From NCBI GenBank assembly GCA_017480785.1, contig JAFURZ010000013.1:287197-351196 (forward strand): 64,000 bases of DNA, written 5' to 3'. Made by a program: the position numbers and the translations under genes. Of the stretch, positions 35,924 through 44,445 are shown in pieces; position 1 is the first letter of the stretch; each line of letters opens with the position of its first letter. Below the pieces are notes generated by a model. The model was not told where the DNA came from and searched no databases. It was given only the letters and a program-made list of their open reading frames with translations. The stretch is from Bacteroidales bacterium (GTDB lineage: Bacteria; Bacteroidota; Bacteroidia; Bacteroidales; P3).

Positions 35924-37726
35924 TCAATCGGCTGTTTTCTTCTTGCGGAAGGCGGATTCGGCCTTTTTGAAACATTCGGCGAGGGCGGCAAAGTCGGTGA
36001 AGTCGGGCTTGAAGGAGGCGGTGCCGTCTTCCACCACGTTGTATATTCCCGGGATGCGCTGCATTATTTCTACAATTTCGGAGGTCAGCGGCGACTTGGC
36101 AAAGCCTATCCTCACGGTGTTCTCCTTCTTCTTGGGCACCAGACATACAAAGTTGCGAGGCTTGCCATTCTTCAGCAGTCCCACATACCCTGCGTTGTAG
36201 TTGATTTCGTAGCTGCCGCCGGTGGCGTCGTTCACAGCCTTGACCCAAAGGTCGGCCTGCTGCGCAATCTCGCTGCCGAACGAGTCGGTATAGGTCTTAC
36301 GGCTGTAGCTCTTGCTGTGGTTGGGTGAGTCGAAGGCTTTCAGGTTGGTCACGGCCGACATCTCGATGGTGGCAGCCACGATGTTGCCCAGCTTGTCGTC
36401 GCTATCGACAATCTCGGCTATCTTGTTGAGCAGCCCCGACACCTGGAAAGCACGGTTGCTAAGGTAGGTCTCCTTCTGGCACATGCGGAATACCACGCGT
36501 TCCCAATTCTCGTCGAATTCTTCGGTTGCTTCGAGGCTGGCACGTTCCTCGTTGTTCATGGGGCGTAGCTTGAGGCGCGAGGCGGTGGCGTCGTCCCACT
36601 TCTTGAAGTCTGGCTCCTCCGTCACCTGGTTGTAGATGTAAGGATAGGCAATCTGCATACAGACCAGCGCGAAGTTGAGCAACTTGTTGTGGCCAGCGAA
36701 GGTCTCGGAGTTGCCCGCCGCCAGCCGTCGGTTAATGATAGAAATGAGCGACAGGGTGTTGGTGAGCCTCTTCAGCGAGCGCGGATTGCAACCCACCGAG
36801 AGACGTGCTATCTCTGAGAGATTGGTGGCGGTGTCGAGGTCTTTCAGTTCTTCGTCGGTGAAGAATTCTATCTTCTTCAGGGCATCGACCAGGAATGTGT
36901 CGATATTATATGACGCCACGGGCATCGAGAAGGGCAACTGGATGATTTTGTCGAAGAAGGAGCGGAATTCGCGCTCGTTCTTGTCGGTCAGTTCGCCGAA
37001 TTTGGGCTTGAGGCCTTTGATGACCACGTCGTAGTCGATGGCGAGGATGAAGACACAGTGCTTGAGGTCGAAGATGTTTTTCAGCAACTCGAGGATTTCC
37101 ACAGCCACGGGCGGGTCGATGCGGTCGAGGTCGTCGATGTAGAAGGTGAAACCCACCTTGCCGGGGTTATGGCTCAACGCATCGTCTATCAGGTCGACGA
37201 TTTCGGCTTTGAGCTGGCTGATGTCCGACTGGCTCGACTCCTCGTTGCCGAACATATCGTCAACATCGCTGCCATCCACACTTATCTGACTGGCCGCCAC
37301 CTTCACGCCTACCTTAGCCATCTTCTTGAAGAGGGTGCCAATCTTCTTTTTGCTCCTGGCCCACTTCTGCCCATCTGGGTTCAGCGCACCAATCTGGTTG
37401 ATGATGCCCTCCAGAATGCTGACGACCGCCTCGTTGGGCGTCTTCATCAGCGAATACTGCCATGTGTTTATCCACACAGGGTAGTAGGGGGCCTGCCCAT
37501 AGGTGCCGGTTGCCTCACCAGACTCGGCCTCCTCTGCGTCGCAGAGGTTCCAGCGCAGCTGGTTCATCAGTGAGGTCTTGCCACTACCCCACTCGCCCTG
37601 CAACGCGATGGTGATAGGCGTGTCGGTATGCTTTACAAAGTCAATCAGCGCATCCTGGTAAACGTTGATGCCGAAAAGGTCGCTCTGGTCGTGTTGACGC
37701 GGCACGTCGATGATGCTTGAAATCAT
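35924..37726 (-). CDS. KAP-family P-loop NTPase
   Basis: 600 residues. Starts ISSIIDVPRQHDQSDLFGIN, then Walker A GEWGSGKT (44-51), a KAP-typical PVWINTWQYSLM, Walker B FTFYIDDLDRI (~194-203) and GCNPRSLKRLTN (sensor region). The C-terminal ~110 residues (YEINYNAGYVGLLKNG, then NTVRIGFAKSP) resemble the DUF5655-type tail of other Bacteroidota proteins. KAP NTPases are membrane-linked or stand-alone and are often near defence genes; the role here is unknown. Its first 42 bp are duplicated at 39332-39373, on the far side of the ATPase gene. Confidence 0.85.
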   Translation of the reverse strand: MISSIIDVPRQHDQSDLFGINVYQDALIDFVKHTDTPITIALQGEWGSGKTSLMNQLRWNLCDAEEAESGEATGTYGQAPYYPVWINTWQYSLMKTPNEAVVSILEGIINQIGALNPDGQKWARSKKKIGTLFKKMAKVGVKVAASQISVDGSDVDDMFGNEESSQSDISQLKAEIVDLIDDALSHNPGKVGFTFYIDDLDRIDPPVAVEILELLKNIFDLKHCVFILAIDYDVVIKGLKPKFGELTDKNEREFRSFFDKIIQLPFSMPVASYNIDTFLVDALKKIEFFTDEELKDLDTATNLSEIARLSVGCNPRSLKRLTNTLSLISIINRRLAAGNSETFAGHNKLLNFALVCMQIAYPYIYNQVTEEPDFKKWDDATASRLKLRPMNNEERASLEATEEFDENWERVVFRMCQKETYLSNRAFQVSGLLNKIAEIVDSDDKLGNIVAATIEMSAVTNLKAFDSPNHSKSYSRKTYTDSFGSEIAQQADLWVKAVNDATGGSYEINYNAGYVGLLKNGKPRNFVCLVPKKKENTVRIGFAKSPLTSEIVEIMQRIPGIYNVVEDGTASFKPDFTDFAALAECFKKAESAFRKKKTAD

Positions 37727-37823
37727 ATCTCTTTTAGTTTTTATTGCTTTTATTGTAGGGCTATAAGTTATTACCGTGACGACGGTTTCTATCCATTCTA
37801 GGCAAAAAGTGGAATAACATTAT

Positions 37824-37855
37824 TTTGTCATTTTGTGAAAATATTGTATATTTGC
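37824..37855 (+). promoter_or_regulatory. Promoter of the DUF234 ATPase gene
   Basis: TTTG (37824-37827), 19 bp, TATATTTGC (37847-37855), exact consensus, ~65 bp before the ATG. Confidence 0.8.
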
Positions 37856-37921
37856 ATCTTGGATACTGGAACGAGAGTTACTGTAACACACGTTACATTA
37901 AATAATTAAACTCTTTACATT

Positions 37922-39226
37922 ATGAAATTCTACGACCGAGAAACCGAAACCGACAAGCTACGGAAGGTAGAAAAACAGTCGGCTATTGTAGCGCAAATGA
38001 CCGTCATAACAGGTCGCCGCCGCATTGGCAAAACCGCTCTCATAAAACATTCATTCACGCAGATTCCATTCGTCTATTTCTTTGTGGTCCGAAAGAGCGA
38101 GGCTATGCTCTGCCGCGAGCTGGTAGACATCGTCCGCGAGACTACCGGCGAAGACCTCGGCGATTTCACGTCCTTTGCGAGACTGTTCCGTGCAGTGATG
38201 AATCTTTCCAAGCGGATGAATTTCACCCTCGTCCTTGACGAGTTTCAAAACCTAAGTTATGCCAGTGCATCTCTCTTTTCAGAAATTCAGAATGTTTGGG
38301 ACACCCTCAAAGATGAGAGTCACATTAACCTCGTGCTCTGTGGCTCGGTCTATTCAATGATGACCCGTATATTCGACGATGCACACGAACCCCTCTACGG
38401 ACGCGCCACTCATCGCATCAACCTCCGTCCATTCAGCATAGCCACAATTAAAGATATCCTTGCCGAGCACAACCCTGAATACAAGCCTGACGACTTGCTG
38501 ACGCTCTATATGCTCACCGGCGGCGTGGCCAAATATGTGGAGCTGCTTATCGACGATGGAGCATACACCAAAGACGCAATGATAGAGGAGGTACTCTCCT
38601 ATGGCAGCTACTTCATTACCGAAGGCTACGATATGCTTCGCGAAGAGTTTGGCAAGGAGTATGCCAACTACTTCTCTATCCTTCAGGCCATCGCCGAAGG
38701 GAATACCGACCGTGGCAAAATAAAGAACGCTGCCGGTATCGAGCCTGGCGGCTACCTCGACAAACTGGAAAAAACCTATAGCCTCGTGGCTCGTCAGCGC
38801 CCTTGGATGCAGCCCGAAGGTGCAAGGGATGTGCGATATTACCTGCTCGACAACTTCCTCACGTTTTGGTTCCGCTTTGTGCACAAGTACCGCAGCGCCA
38901 TAGAGATAGACAATATGGACTATGTGCGAGCCAAAGTCCAGGCCGATTACAACACTTTTTCGGGATTCATCCTCGAACGGTACTTCCGCCAGCAATATGC
39001 CGAAACCGGACTTTACAACATTGTCAGCAACTACTGGCATCGCGACGCAGACGAGATTGACCTTATCGCCGTCGATGAGGCCGACAAACGCCTTGTCATA
39101 GCCGAATGCAAGCGTCAAGCCAAACGCATCGACCTTGACCTGCTTCGAGAGAAAGCCCGTGCCATCGTTGCCAAGCATCGTCGCTGGCAAGTGGAATATC
39201 GCGCCCTGTCGCTTGAGGACTTATAA
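37922..39226 (+). CDS. AAA ATPase with DUF234 nuclease-like C-terminus
   Basis: 434 residues, cytoplasmic. Walker A GRRRIGKT (31-38), Walker B FTLVLDEFQNL (~101-111), sensor LVLCGS, then a winged-helix region (KIKNAAGIEPGGYLDKLEK). The end carries ADEIDLIAVDE ... LVIAECKRQ, a PD-(D/E)XK-like DUF234 core. Such ATPases are common in archaea and in mobile or toxin-like contexts of Bacteroidota; the exact role is unknown. It is the only plus-strand gene between 26.7 and 64 kb, and is flanked by 42-bp direct repeats made from the KAP gene start, which points to insertion. Confidence 0.88.
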   Translation: MKFYDRETETDKLRKVEKQSAIVAQMTVITGRRRIGKTALIKHSFTQIPFVYFFVVRKSEAMLCRELVDIVRETTGEDLGDFTSFARLFRAVMNLSKRMNFTLVLDEFQNLSYASASLFSEIQNVWDTLKDESHINLVLCGSVYSMMTRIFDDAHEPLYGRATHRINLRPFSIATIKDILAEHNPEYKPDDLLTLYMLTGGVAKYVELLIDDGAYTKDAMIEEVLSYGSYFITEGYDMLREEFGKEYANYFSILQAIAEGNTDRGKIKNAAGIEPGGYLDKLEKTYSLVARQRPWMQPEGARDVRYYLLDNFLTFWFRFVHKYRSAIEIDNMDYVRAKVQADYNTFSGFILERYFRQQYAETGLYNIVSNYWHRDADEIDLIAVDEADKRLVIAECKRQAKRIDLDLLREKARAIVAKHRRWQVEYRALSLEDL

Positions 39227-39331
39227 CTTGCTTTTGCCTAGTTTATCAAAGAACTCTCCTATCCACACCCTTTATTCAGGCTTTTTATCGCCCGGGGCGG
39301 ACTTCTAGCTACTGTGTCCTAGAAGGACGCA

Positions 39332-39373
39332 CTGGTCGTGCTGACGCGGCACGTCGATGATGCTTGAAATCAT
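39332..39373 (-). pseudogene. Duplicated 5' fragment of the KAP gene
   Basis: 42 bp identical to 37685-37726 except for one base. It encodes MISSIIDVPRQHDQ, then runs into unrelated sequence and a stop. It lies 28 bp after the GIY-YIG-like gene, where the KAP gene probably once began. The KAP promoter or operon link now ends here. Confidence 0.8.
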
Positions 39374-39400
39374 AAGAGTATTGTAGCTGTTTGGGGGATT

Positions 39401-40252
39401 TTATTTTAAATTGCTATGATATGCGAAGGCGTTCCCGAAAGGATTCCACCCTTTGTCATTGACATTAAAACAGGGTTCACCGTCAATATCCTTCCTCAAT
39501 TCGTCGACATAGTTGGTTAATTCCCTGGCATAGAAACATACTTTCTTGTCACGTACTTCAAACTTGATGTCTTCTTTTTTAAACACATACTCGATGAATC
39601 CAGTTCCTCCGACAAAGACCAACCACTCCACCTCGTTGGCCAAGCGCCTTTGGTTAAACCGCCACGCTCCTATGTAGCCATCGTCATGAATGCCTGGGCG
39701 ATTGAGAACATAAAGTATTTCTTTCGCTTTCAGCTTGTCGGCAATCTGCTGACTGTTGAGGAATATCTTGTTGGCATACATCCGGTTGATTTGCTTGACC
39801 GTCTTCGGCTTGACGAACATGGTTCCACTATCCGCATCGACAGCGGACTTGGCGTTATGTGTTGCCGCGATATTGGTCAGATTGTTCTCGAAAACTATTT
39901 CATCCTCCTTGATTGAGAACAACAACGCACCGTAGTCAGCCAACTGTCTATAGATATTCTCCATCGTATCCAACTGGTCGCCGGGTATTTTATGTGCCAG
40001 AATAATTATCTCGTAGTTCCCGTTGGATGCGAAATAGTTAATCATTTCCACCTTCCTGACATTGGAGGTGCCCCTTCCCATCAGGTATTTCTTTGCTTCT
40101 TCAGCATGCTGGAAACACCTTTCTACATTACCCAGACTGGCCTGTCCGACATATTTAACAATATATGTCGAGCCATAGACGGGGATGGCCAATCCATAGA
40201 CATAATTGCCAATCTCAGCCGTGTCGGTTTTTTTATCCCACATGACAATCAT
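39401..40252 (-). CDS. GIY-YIG-like (LEM-3 type) domain protein
   Basis: 283 residues. Residues ~17-52 (GNYVYGLAIPVYGSTYIVKY, then VGQ, R and H in ERCFQHAEEA) fit the GIY-YIG nuclease pattern of the LEM-3-like group: Y-x-Y-x-L, YVG, R and H. A second part (~150-260) has VEWLVFVGGTGFIEYVF and is unrecognised. If active it would cut DNA in the cytoplasm. Starts 3 bp after the lipoprotein gene upstream, an odd operon partner for a nuclease. Domain call is from pattern only. Confidence 0.55.
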   Translation of the reverse strand: MIVMWDKKTDTAEIGNYVYGLAIPVYGSTYIVKYVGQASLGNVERCFQHAEEAKKYLMGRGTSNVRKVEMINYFASNGNYEIIILAHKIPGDQLDTMENIYRQLADYGALLFSIKEDEIVFENNLTNIAATHNAKSAVDADSGTMFVKPKTVKQINRMYANKIFLNSQQIADKLKAKEILYVLNRPGIHDDGYIGAWRFNQRRLANEVEWLVFVGGTGFIEYVFKKEDIKFEVRDKKVCFYARELTNYVDELRKDIDGEPCFNVNDKGWNPFGNAFAYHSNLK

Positions 40253-40255
40253 TAT

Positions 40256-40978
40256 TTACAACCGGATACCTGCGGCGGACACCTCTTTCTTGGCATCGTC
40301 GCGGTCGAGATACTTCAACTCGAAAGTAGCATTGTAGGTCTTGTTGTCCCAGAAGTCACTGCTGGTCTCCGTTTTGTCTTTGAGTACTGCCGTGGGGCCA
40401 TACAGCTTGAGGCATTTCCGGAGCACTTCCTTGTCTTTGTCAAGGATGGCAGCTGCCACAATATTGTCAAGGATGGCGTTGTACTGCCGCATTTCCTCGT
40501 TGTACTCCACATTGCACTGGGCCACCTTGCCCTTGTACTTCTTTTTGGACTTTTCTACCAAGACTTCCATTTTGGTAGAGAACTCGTCATCGCGGACACT
40601 CAGGGCCTCCTTGTTGAAGGTGTACTCAAAAGGCCAGGCAGTAAGTATCTCGATGGCCTCGTCGTACTTCTTCTGCTTAATCAGGCTGGGCATACCTTCG
40701 GCCAGAACAGCCTTGTATAATTTCTGTGCGCCCAATTCAGTGGCCAATGACTCGACCTTGGCAGCTTCGCCATGCGACATAAGGAAAGCCGCCTCGGCAC
40801 GGAACAGCGTTTCGGCATTTTCCCGGCTCTTGTTCTTCGAGTAATACTGGTGAGCAGCATCGAAGTCCTGGCTAGCAATAGCCTTTTCAAACTTGCTGTT
40901 ACCATCTTCAAAAAGACTGCACGATGTGACCGTCAATGCCATGGTGGCAGCGAATAAAAAATATGATATTTTTTTCAT
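40256..40978 (-). CDS. Hypothetical lipoprotein
   Basis: 240 residues from the ATG at 40978, chosen because the lipoprotein signal follows (KKISYFLFAATMALTVTSC, Cys 20). The mature part is helical with TPR-like look (FEKAIASQDFDAAHQYYSKN, then EAAFLMSHGEAAKVESLATE). No family named. Third gene of the lipoprotein operon from 43224. Confidence 0.75.
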   Translation of the reverse strand: MKKISYFLFAATMALTVTSCSLFEDGNSKFEKAIASQDFDAAHQYYSKNKSRENAETLFRAEAAFLMSHGEAAKVESLATELGAQKLYKAVLAEGMPSLIKQKKYDEAIEILTAWPFEYTFNKEALSVRDDEFSTKMEVLVEKSKKKYKGKVAQCNVEYNEEMRQYNAILDNIVAAAILDKDKEVLRKCLKLYGPTAVLKDKTETSSDFWDNKTYNATFELKYLDRDDAKKEVSAAGIRL

Positions 40979-41003
40979 AAGATAGTATTCTTTCTCGTTG
41001 TTT

Positions 41004-42221
41004 TTAGCAATTCTTATCTTTTGAATATCCGTCGAAGGGGTCGTGGTCGCCGAGGTAGAAGACTTTACGGATCCACGGCAGGCGGCTGTAGGCGGCGTCT
41101 TTCTTGTACTTGTCGAGGAGACACTGCTGGCCTTCCATTTCCATGCGGGCACGCAACTGAGCCTCCTGGGCGTTGAGCAACTCGATTTGGTTCTCGTTGT
41201 CGGCCTTCTTCTCTCTCATCCTGAGTTCTGCTTCCCACTCCTTCTGTTCACGCTCCCACTTGGCTTTCTGCTGTGCATCGAGGCTTTTGACATAATTGTT
41301 ATACAGTTGGTCGGCCTCCTTGCGGGCGGAGGTGCCGGCAGGAATCATCTGGTAATAGTTCATGGCTTCGGTGTTGAAACCATCGGTTTGCATACCCAGA
41401 GCGGCCTTCATCATTGAAAGGGTTGTCTCAGAGTTATACTTGAGGAACTCGCCGAACACAGTCATCGACTTCTTGACAGATTCGCTGTAGTGCGGTTCTG
41501 CCTCGGCGGGGATGGAAGCGAGGATGGCCATGGCCTGCTCGTACTTGTGCTGCGAGGCTAGCATATCGGCTTCCTGGATGAACTTGGCGCCATTGGTTTT
41601 GTAGTAGTTGATGATTTTTTCCTGGCCGTCCTTGACAAACTGCTGTATCTCGGCGCTCTTGGGGTTGAGACCGCTGAAGGCGGCCGTGAATGCGCGCTGG
41701 TCGCTCTCTCCTACGCCGAGGGTATGCATGTTGTAGGTGCTGAAGACTGTGCCGGTGATAATGTCGGCGATGTAGAAGGTGATGTCGTACTTAATCATGC
41801 GCTTGGCAGGAGCCGTACTGGTCACATCCTTCTGCAGCACGTTAACCATCGGGGCGATGACATAGCGGGGATTACCGCCCATGCCGCCAACGCCGTTCAT
41901 GGCCACTATCTGCATCATCTTCGACTCAATCTGCTTGTACATTTCGTTCGACATACCTTCCTCTTCGGGGATGAGGACGGTCAGTTTGATTTGTCCCTCG
42001 AAGTTGAGAGTAGCCTGAAGGGCGTCGTCGGCTTGCGAGGCGTTGTAGGCAGCGCGTTTTTCGGCGAGCAACTGTTCACGCTCGGCATCGCTGATGGTGT
42101 TCTCGGTACTTTTCTGGCCAGGGTTGAAAGCAACGCCCTTCTCGCTGTTGCCACCACCACAAGCCACAAAGGCTGTGGCGGTAGCAGCGAGTATCATTAA
42201 ATGAAGAAAGTTCTTTTTCAT
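41004..42221 (-). CDS. Hypothetical lipoprotein with C-terminal coiled coil
   Basis: 405 residues. Lipobox TAFVAC (Cys 20). Residues ~70-170 hold a beta-alpha domain (IKLTVLIPEEEGMSNEMYK, then VIAPMVNVLQKDVTS), as in CsgG-like partners. A TPR-like stretch follows (ADMLASQHKYEQAMAILASI), then a long charged helix (KAKWEREQKEWEAELRMREK). Starts 4 bp after the DUF6175 gene. Probably part of a periplasmic or outer-membrane complex with its neighbours; inference only. Confidence 0.7.
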   Translation of the reverse strand: MKKNFLHLMILAATATAFVACGGGNSEKGVAFNPGQKSTENTISDAEREQLLAEKRAAYNASQADDALQATLNFEGQIKLTVLIPEEEGMSNEMYKQIESKMMQIVAMNGVGGMGGNPRYVIAPMVNVLQKDVTSTAPAKRMIKYDITFYIADIITGTVFSTYNMHTLGVGESDQRAFTAAFSGLNPKSAEIQQFVKDGQEKIINYYKTNGAKFIQEADMLASQHKYEQAMAILASIPAEAEPHYSESVKKSMTVFGEFLKYNSETTLSMMKAALGMQTDGFNTEAMNYYQMIPAGTSARKEADQLYNNYVKSLDAQQKAKWEREQKEWEAELRMREKKADNENQIELLNAQEAQLRARMEMEGQQCLLDKYKKDAAYSRLPWIRKVFYLGDHDPFDGYSKDKNC

Positions 42222-42225
42222 ATTT

Positions 42226-43224
42226 TTACATTCCTTTGATTGAGATTAATGCATCACCCAAGCCTTGGGTACGGTTCTGCGACTTGACGCCACAACCCTT
42301 GTTGAGGTCCTTGCTCAGTTCGCGGGCAAAGTCGTAGGCGCTGTACTGCGTGCCATTGTCGTTGAGGGCCTTGATACGGACATCGGTGAAGTAGAGTTCG
42401 GTGTCGGTGTTGCGAGCCATGTTGTAGGCGCCCTTGAGGGTGTTCTCCTTCATCCAGTCGATGATGAAGTCGGTGTAGCTGTCGCCATTCAAGCACTCGT
42501 CAGACATTGAAAGGGATACGTTGCCATTGATGGTGATGCGCACGGTGATGTCGCGGCCGTTGGTCACAACGCTGTTGAAGTAGTCGTTTATCTGGGCAGT
42601 GTATTTCTTGGTGTCCTTAGCCAACGCATCACGCATCAACACGGCAGGGCTGTTCTCACCGGTTTTCTTGAAGCCGGCCTGCTGGATGGTGGCCACCACC
42701 TTGTTGCTAAAGGCGTCGATGGCGCGGAGGGTGTAGGTGAGGTTCTTGTCGAGATTGCGGCTATTCTCATCATTGGCGAGGCTGTAGTCAAGCTCGAGGA
42801 TGATGTCGGGCTTGGCGGTGGTGAGCAGCATGGTCTTGGCGTCTTTGCGGATGCCGTCCACTTCGTCGACCATTTCCTGGTCGTTCAGCGACTTCAAGGT
42901 CTGTTCCAGGTCGTTCAGCGGATAGCCAAAAGCGATGAAGGCGTCCTGGATGGAGGCGATGATGAACTTGGAGTCCTTGTCAGCCAACAGATATCCGGTG
43001 TAGTCGCGGCTATAGACCGTCTTGCCTTGCGCATTCTCGGCTTTCAGCATACCAAAACGTTCCAAAAGCTGGTCGCTGGGGATGACCAGCATACGGGGTT
43101 TCTGCTGCTGGGTCACGTCGACAGTAGCCGACTCGGCGTAACTCTGTTTTTCTTTGTTTCCGCCACATGCGGCGAACATCATTGCGGCAACCGTTGTTGC
43201 CAAAAGAATAAATCTTGCGTTCAT
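42226..43224 (-). CDS. DUF6175-like lipoprotein
   Basis: 332 residues. Lipobox MMFAAC (Cys 20). KPRMLVIPSDQLLERFGML, then IASIQDAFIAFGYPLNDLEQ and DIILELDYSL match the general pattern I know for the DUF6175 family of Bacteroidales (CsgG-like fold, role unknown). First gene of an operon with two more lipoproteins and the GIY-YIG-like gene. A ~260-nt leader with a nested stem lies upstream. Confidence 0.7.
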   Translation of the reverse strand: MNARFILLATTVAAMMFAACGGNKEKQSYAESATVDVTQQQKPRMLVIPSDQLLERFGMLKAENAQGKTVYSRDYTGYLLADKDSKFIIASIQDAFIAFGYPLNDLEQTLKSLNDQEMVDEVDGIRKDAKTMLLTTAKPDIILELDYSLANDENSRNLDKNLTYTLRAIDAFSNKVVATIQQAGFKKTGENSPAVLMRDALAKDTKKYTAQINDYFNSVVTNGRDITVRITINGNVSLSMSDECLNGDSYTDFIIDWMKENTLKGAYNMARNTDTELYFTDVRIKALNDNGTQYSAYDFARELSKDLNKGCGVKSQNRTQGLGDALISIKGM

Positions 43225-43290
43225 ATTATTATTTTTTTTAGTTTAACCGTACAAAAAAGCCGTGAACTTACTTCTGTTCTGACGGAGGCT

Positions 43291-43381
43291 CTGGTAAACC
43301 CTTACTGCAACAAGAAAGCTCACGGTGTCGTGAGCGTTTCTCCTTTCTTTAGCAGTAAGTTTTTTGAAAGAAATTTACCAG
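43291..43381 (-). promoter_or_regulatory. Nested three-tier stem in the lipoprotein operon leader
   Basis: Three inverted repeats nest around one centre: CTGGTAAA/TTTACCAG (43291-43298, 43374-43381), TTACTGC/GCAGTAA (43302-43308, 43352-43358) and GCTCACG/CGTGAGC (43318-43324, 43329-43335). It lies in the transcribed leader between the promoter at 43483 and the ATG at 43224. Could be a regulatory leader or a stand-alone RNA. Confidence 0.65.
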
Positions 43382-43482
43382 ATTTCCATCAGCAAAAGAA
43401 AAGCGAATACGCTTCAATATGTCTGTATGTCTATACTATTACTTTGTTTTTATGCCATAGATTGTTGTTTTTGTTCGACGGT

Positions 43483-43514
43483 GCAAAATTACAAAAAATA
43501 TTTGACATGACAAT
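43483..43514 (-). promoter_or_regulatory. Promoter of the DUF6175 lipoprotein operon
   Basis: Minus strand ATTG (43511-43514), 19 bp, TAATTTTGC (43483-43491). The -7 box is consensus, the -33 box 3 of 4. Confidence 0.65.
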
Positions 43515-43620
43515 TTTTTTTAACAAAGGGCCGTACAAGACAAGCGCATGACAGGTGCCGGAGGTACTGCCGGGGACTGTGAAAAAAGCCGAAATGGGGT
43601 GTTTCGGGGAAGTGGGCGCA

Positions 43621-43662
43621 GTGGGAAAGTTGGGTACAAATGTGGGAAAGTTGGGTATGTTT
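43621..43662. repeat. 21-bp tandem repeat, two copies
   Basis: GTGGGAAAGTTGGGTACAAAT is followed by a copy differing at the last four positions. It lies in the gene-free stretch 43515-43880 between the lipoprotein promoter and the rplQ terminator, where no gene was seen. Confidence 0.8.
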
Positions 43663-43880
43663 GTGGGTCGATTTTGGGGTTTTCGGCAAAATGCCCTTAT
43701 ATTGGTCGGCGACTACTGGTCCGGGCCAGTCAGGCTAGATTGGCTTGCGGTACCAGTGAGTTCTTTGACATATTGAGTTGATTGGTTATACAGAGCGGTG
43801 CCGTTTCAGGTGTGTGCACCGCCGAAGTAAGGAAAAAGAAAGAGCGAGCGGGTATGAGTGCGGCCGGTGCAGGGTAATGG

Positions 43881-43909
43881 AAAAGCCCCGCATCGACAGG
43901 ACGCGGGGC
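43881..43909 (-). terminator. Terminator of the ribosomal superoperon
   Basis: Minus strand GCCCCGC/GCGGGGC stem with an 11-nt loop (43885-43909), then TTTTCC, 27 bp after the rplQ stop. Confidence 0.8.
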
Positions 43910-43936
43910 TTCGTTAAGCTTGATGTCAAGAGTGTG

Positions 43937-44437
43937 TTACTCGGCCTTGGGAGCTTCGGCCTCGGCGGCGGGAGCTTCTTCAGCCTTGGGGGCCTCGGCG
44001 ACGGGGGCCTCGGCCTTCTTGGTGCGCGAACGGCGGGTGCTCTTGGCAGCCTTCTTGGTGGCGTCTTTGAGCATGTTCTCGTTGTAGTCGACGAGCTCGA
44101 TGATGGCCATCTCGGAGTTGTCACCGTGGCGGATGCCGGTCTTCAGGATACGGGTGTAGCCACCGGGACGGTTGGCGACCTTCTGTGCCACCTCGCGGAA
44201 GAGTTCGTTGACGGCCTCTTTGCTGTGGAGGTAGCTGAAGACGATGCGGCGGTTGTGGGTGGTGTCGTCTTTCGAGCGGTTGATGATGGGCTCGACATAT
44301 ACGCGGAGGGCCTTGGCTTTGGCAACGGTGGTCTCGATGCGCTTATGCATGATAAGCGAGGTGGCCATGTTGGAGAGCATAGCTACGCGATGGGCGTGGG
44401 TTCTTGACAGATGATTTACTTTGCAACCGTGTCTCAT
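43937..44437 (-). CDS. rplQ: 50S ribosomal protein L17
   Basis: 166 residues. Starts [20 protein letters not shown] and carries the family core ([20 protein letters not shown]). A C-terminal extension of ~45 residues, made of Lys/Arg and then Ala, Glu and Pro ([20 protein letters not shown]), follows the core; E. coli L17 is ~127 residues. L17 sits near the peptide exit tunnel. Last gene of the superoperon, 8 bp after rpoA. Confidence 0.96.
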   Translation of the reverse strand: MRHGCKVNHLSRTHAHRVAMLSNMATSLIMHKRIETTVAKAKALRVYVEPIINRSKDDTTHNRRIVFSYLHSKEAVNELFREVAQKVANRPGGYTRILKTGIRHGDNSEMAIIELVDYNENMLKDATKKAAKSTRRSRTKKAEAPVAEAPKAEEAPAAEAEAPKAE

Positions 44438-44445
44438 ATTCTTTG

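Noticed and set aside
43735-43800. AGTTCTTTGACATATTGAG stretch like sequence seen near rRNA spacers
   Set aside because: No rRNA gene or tRNA lies nearby, so the likeness cannot be used.
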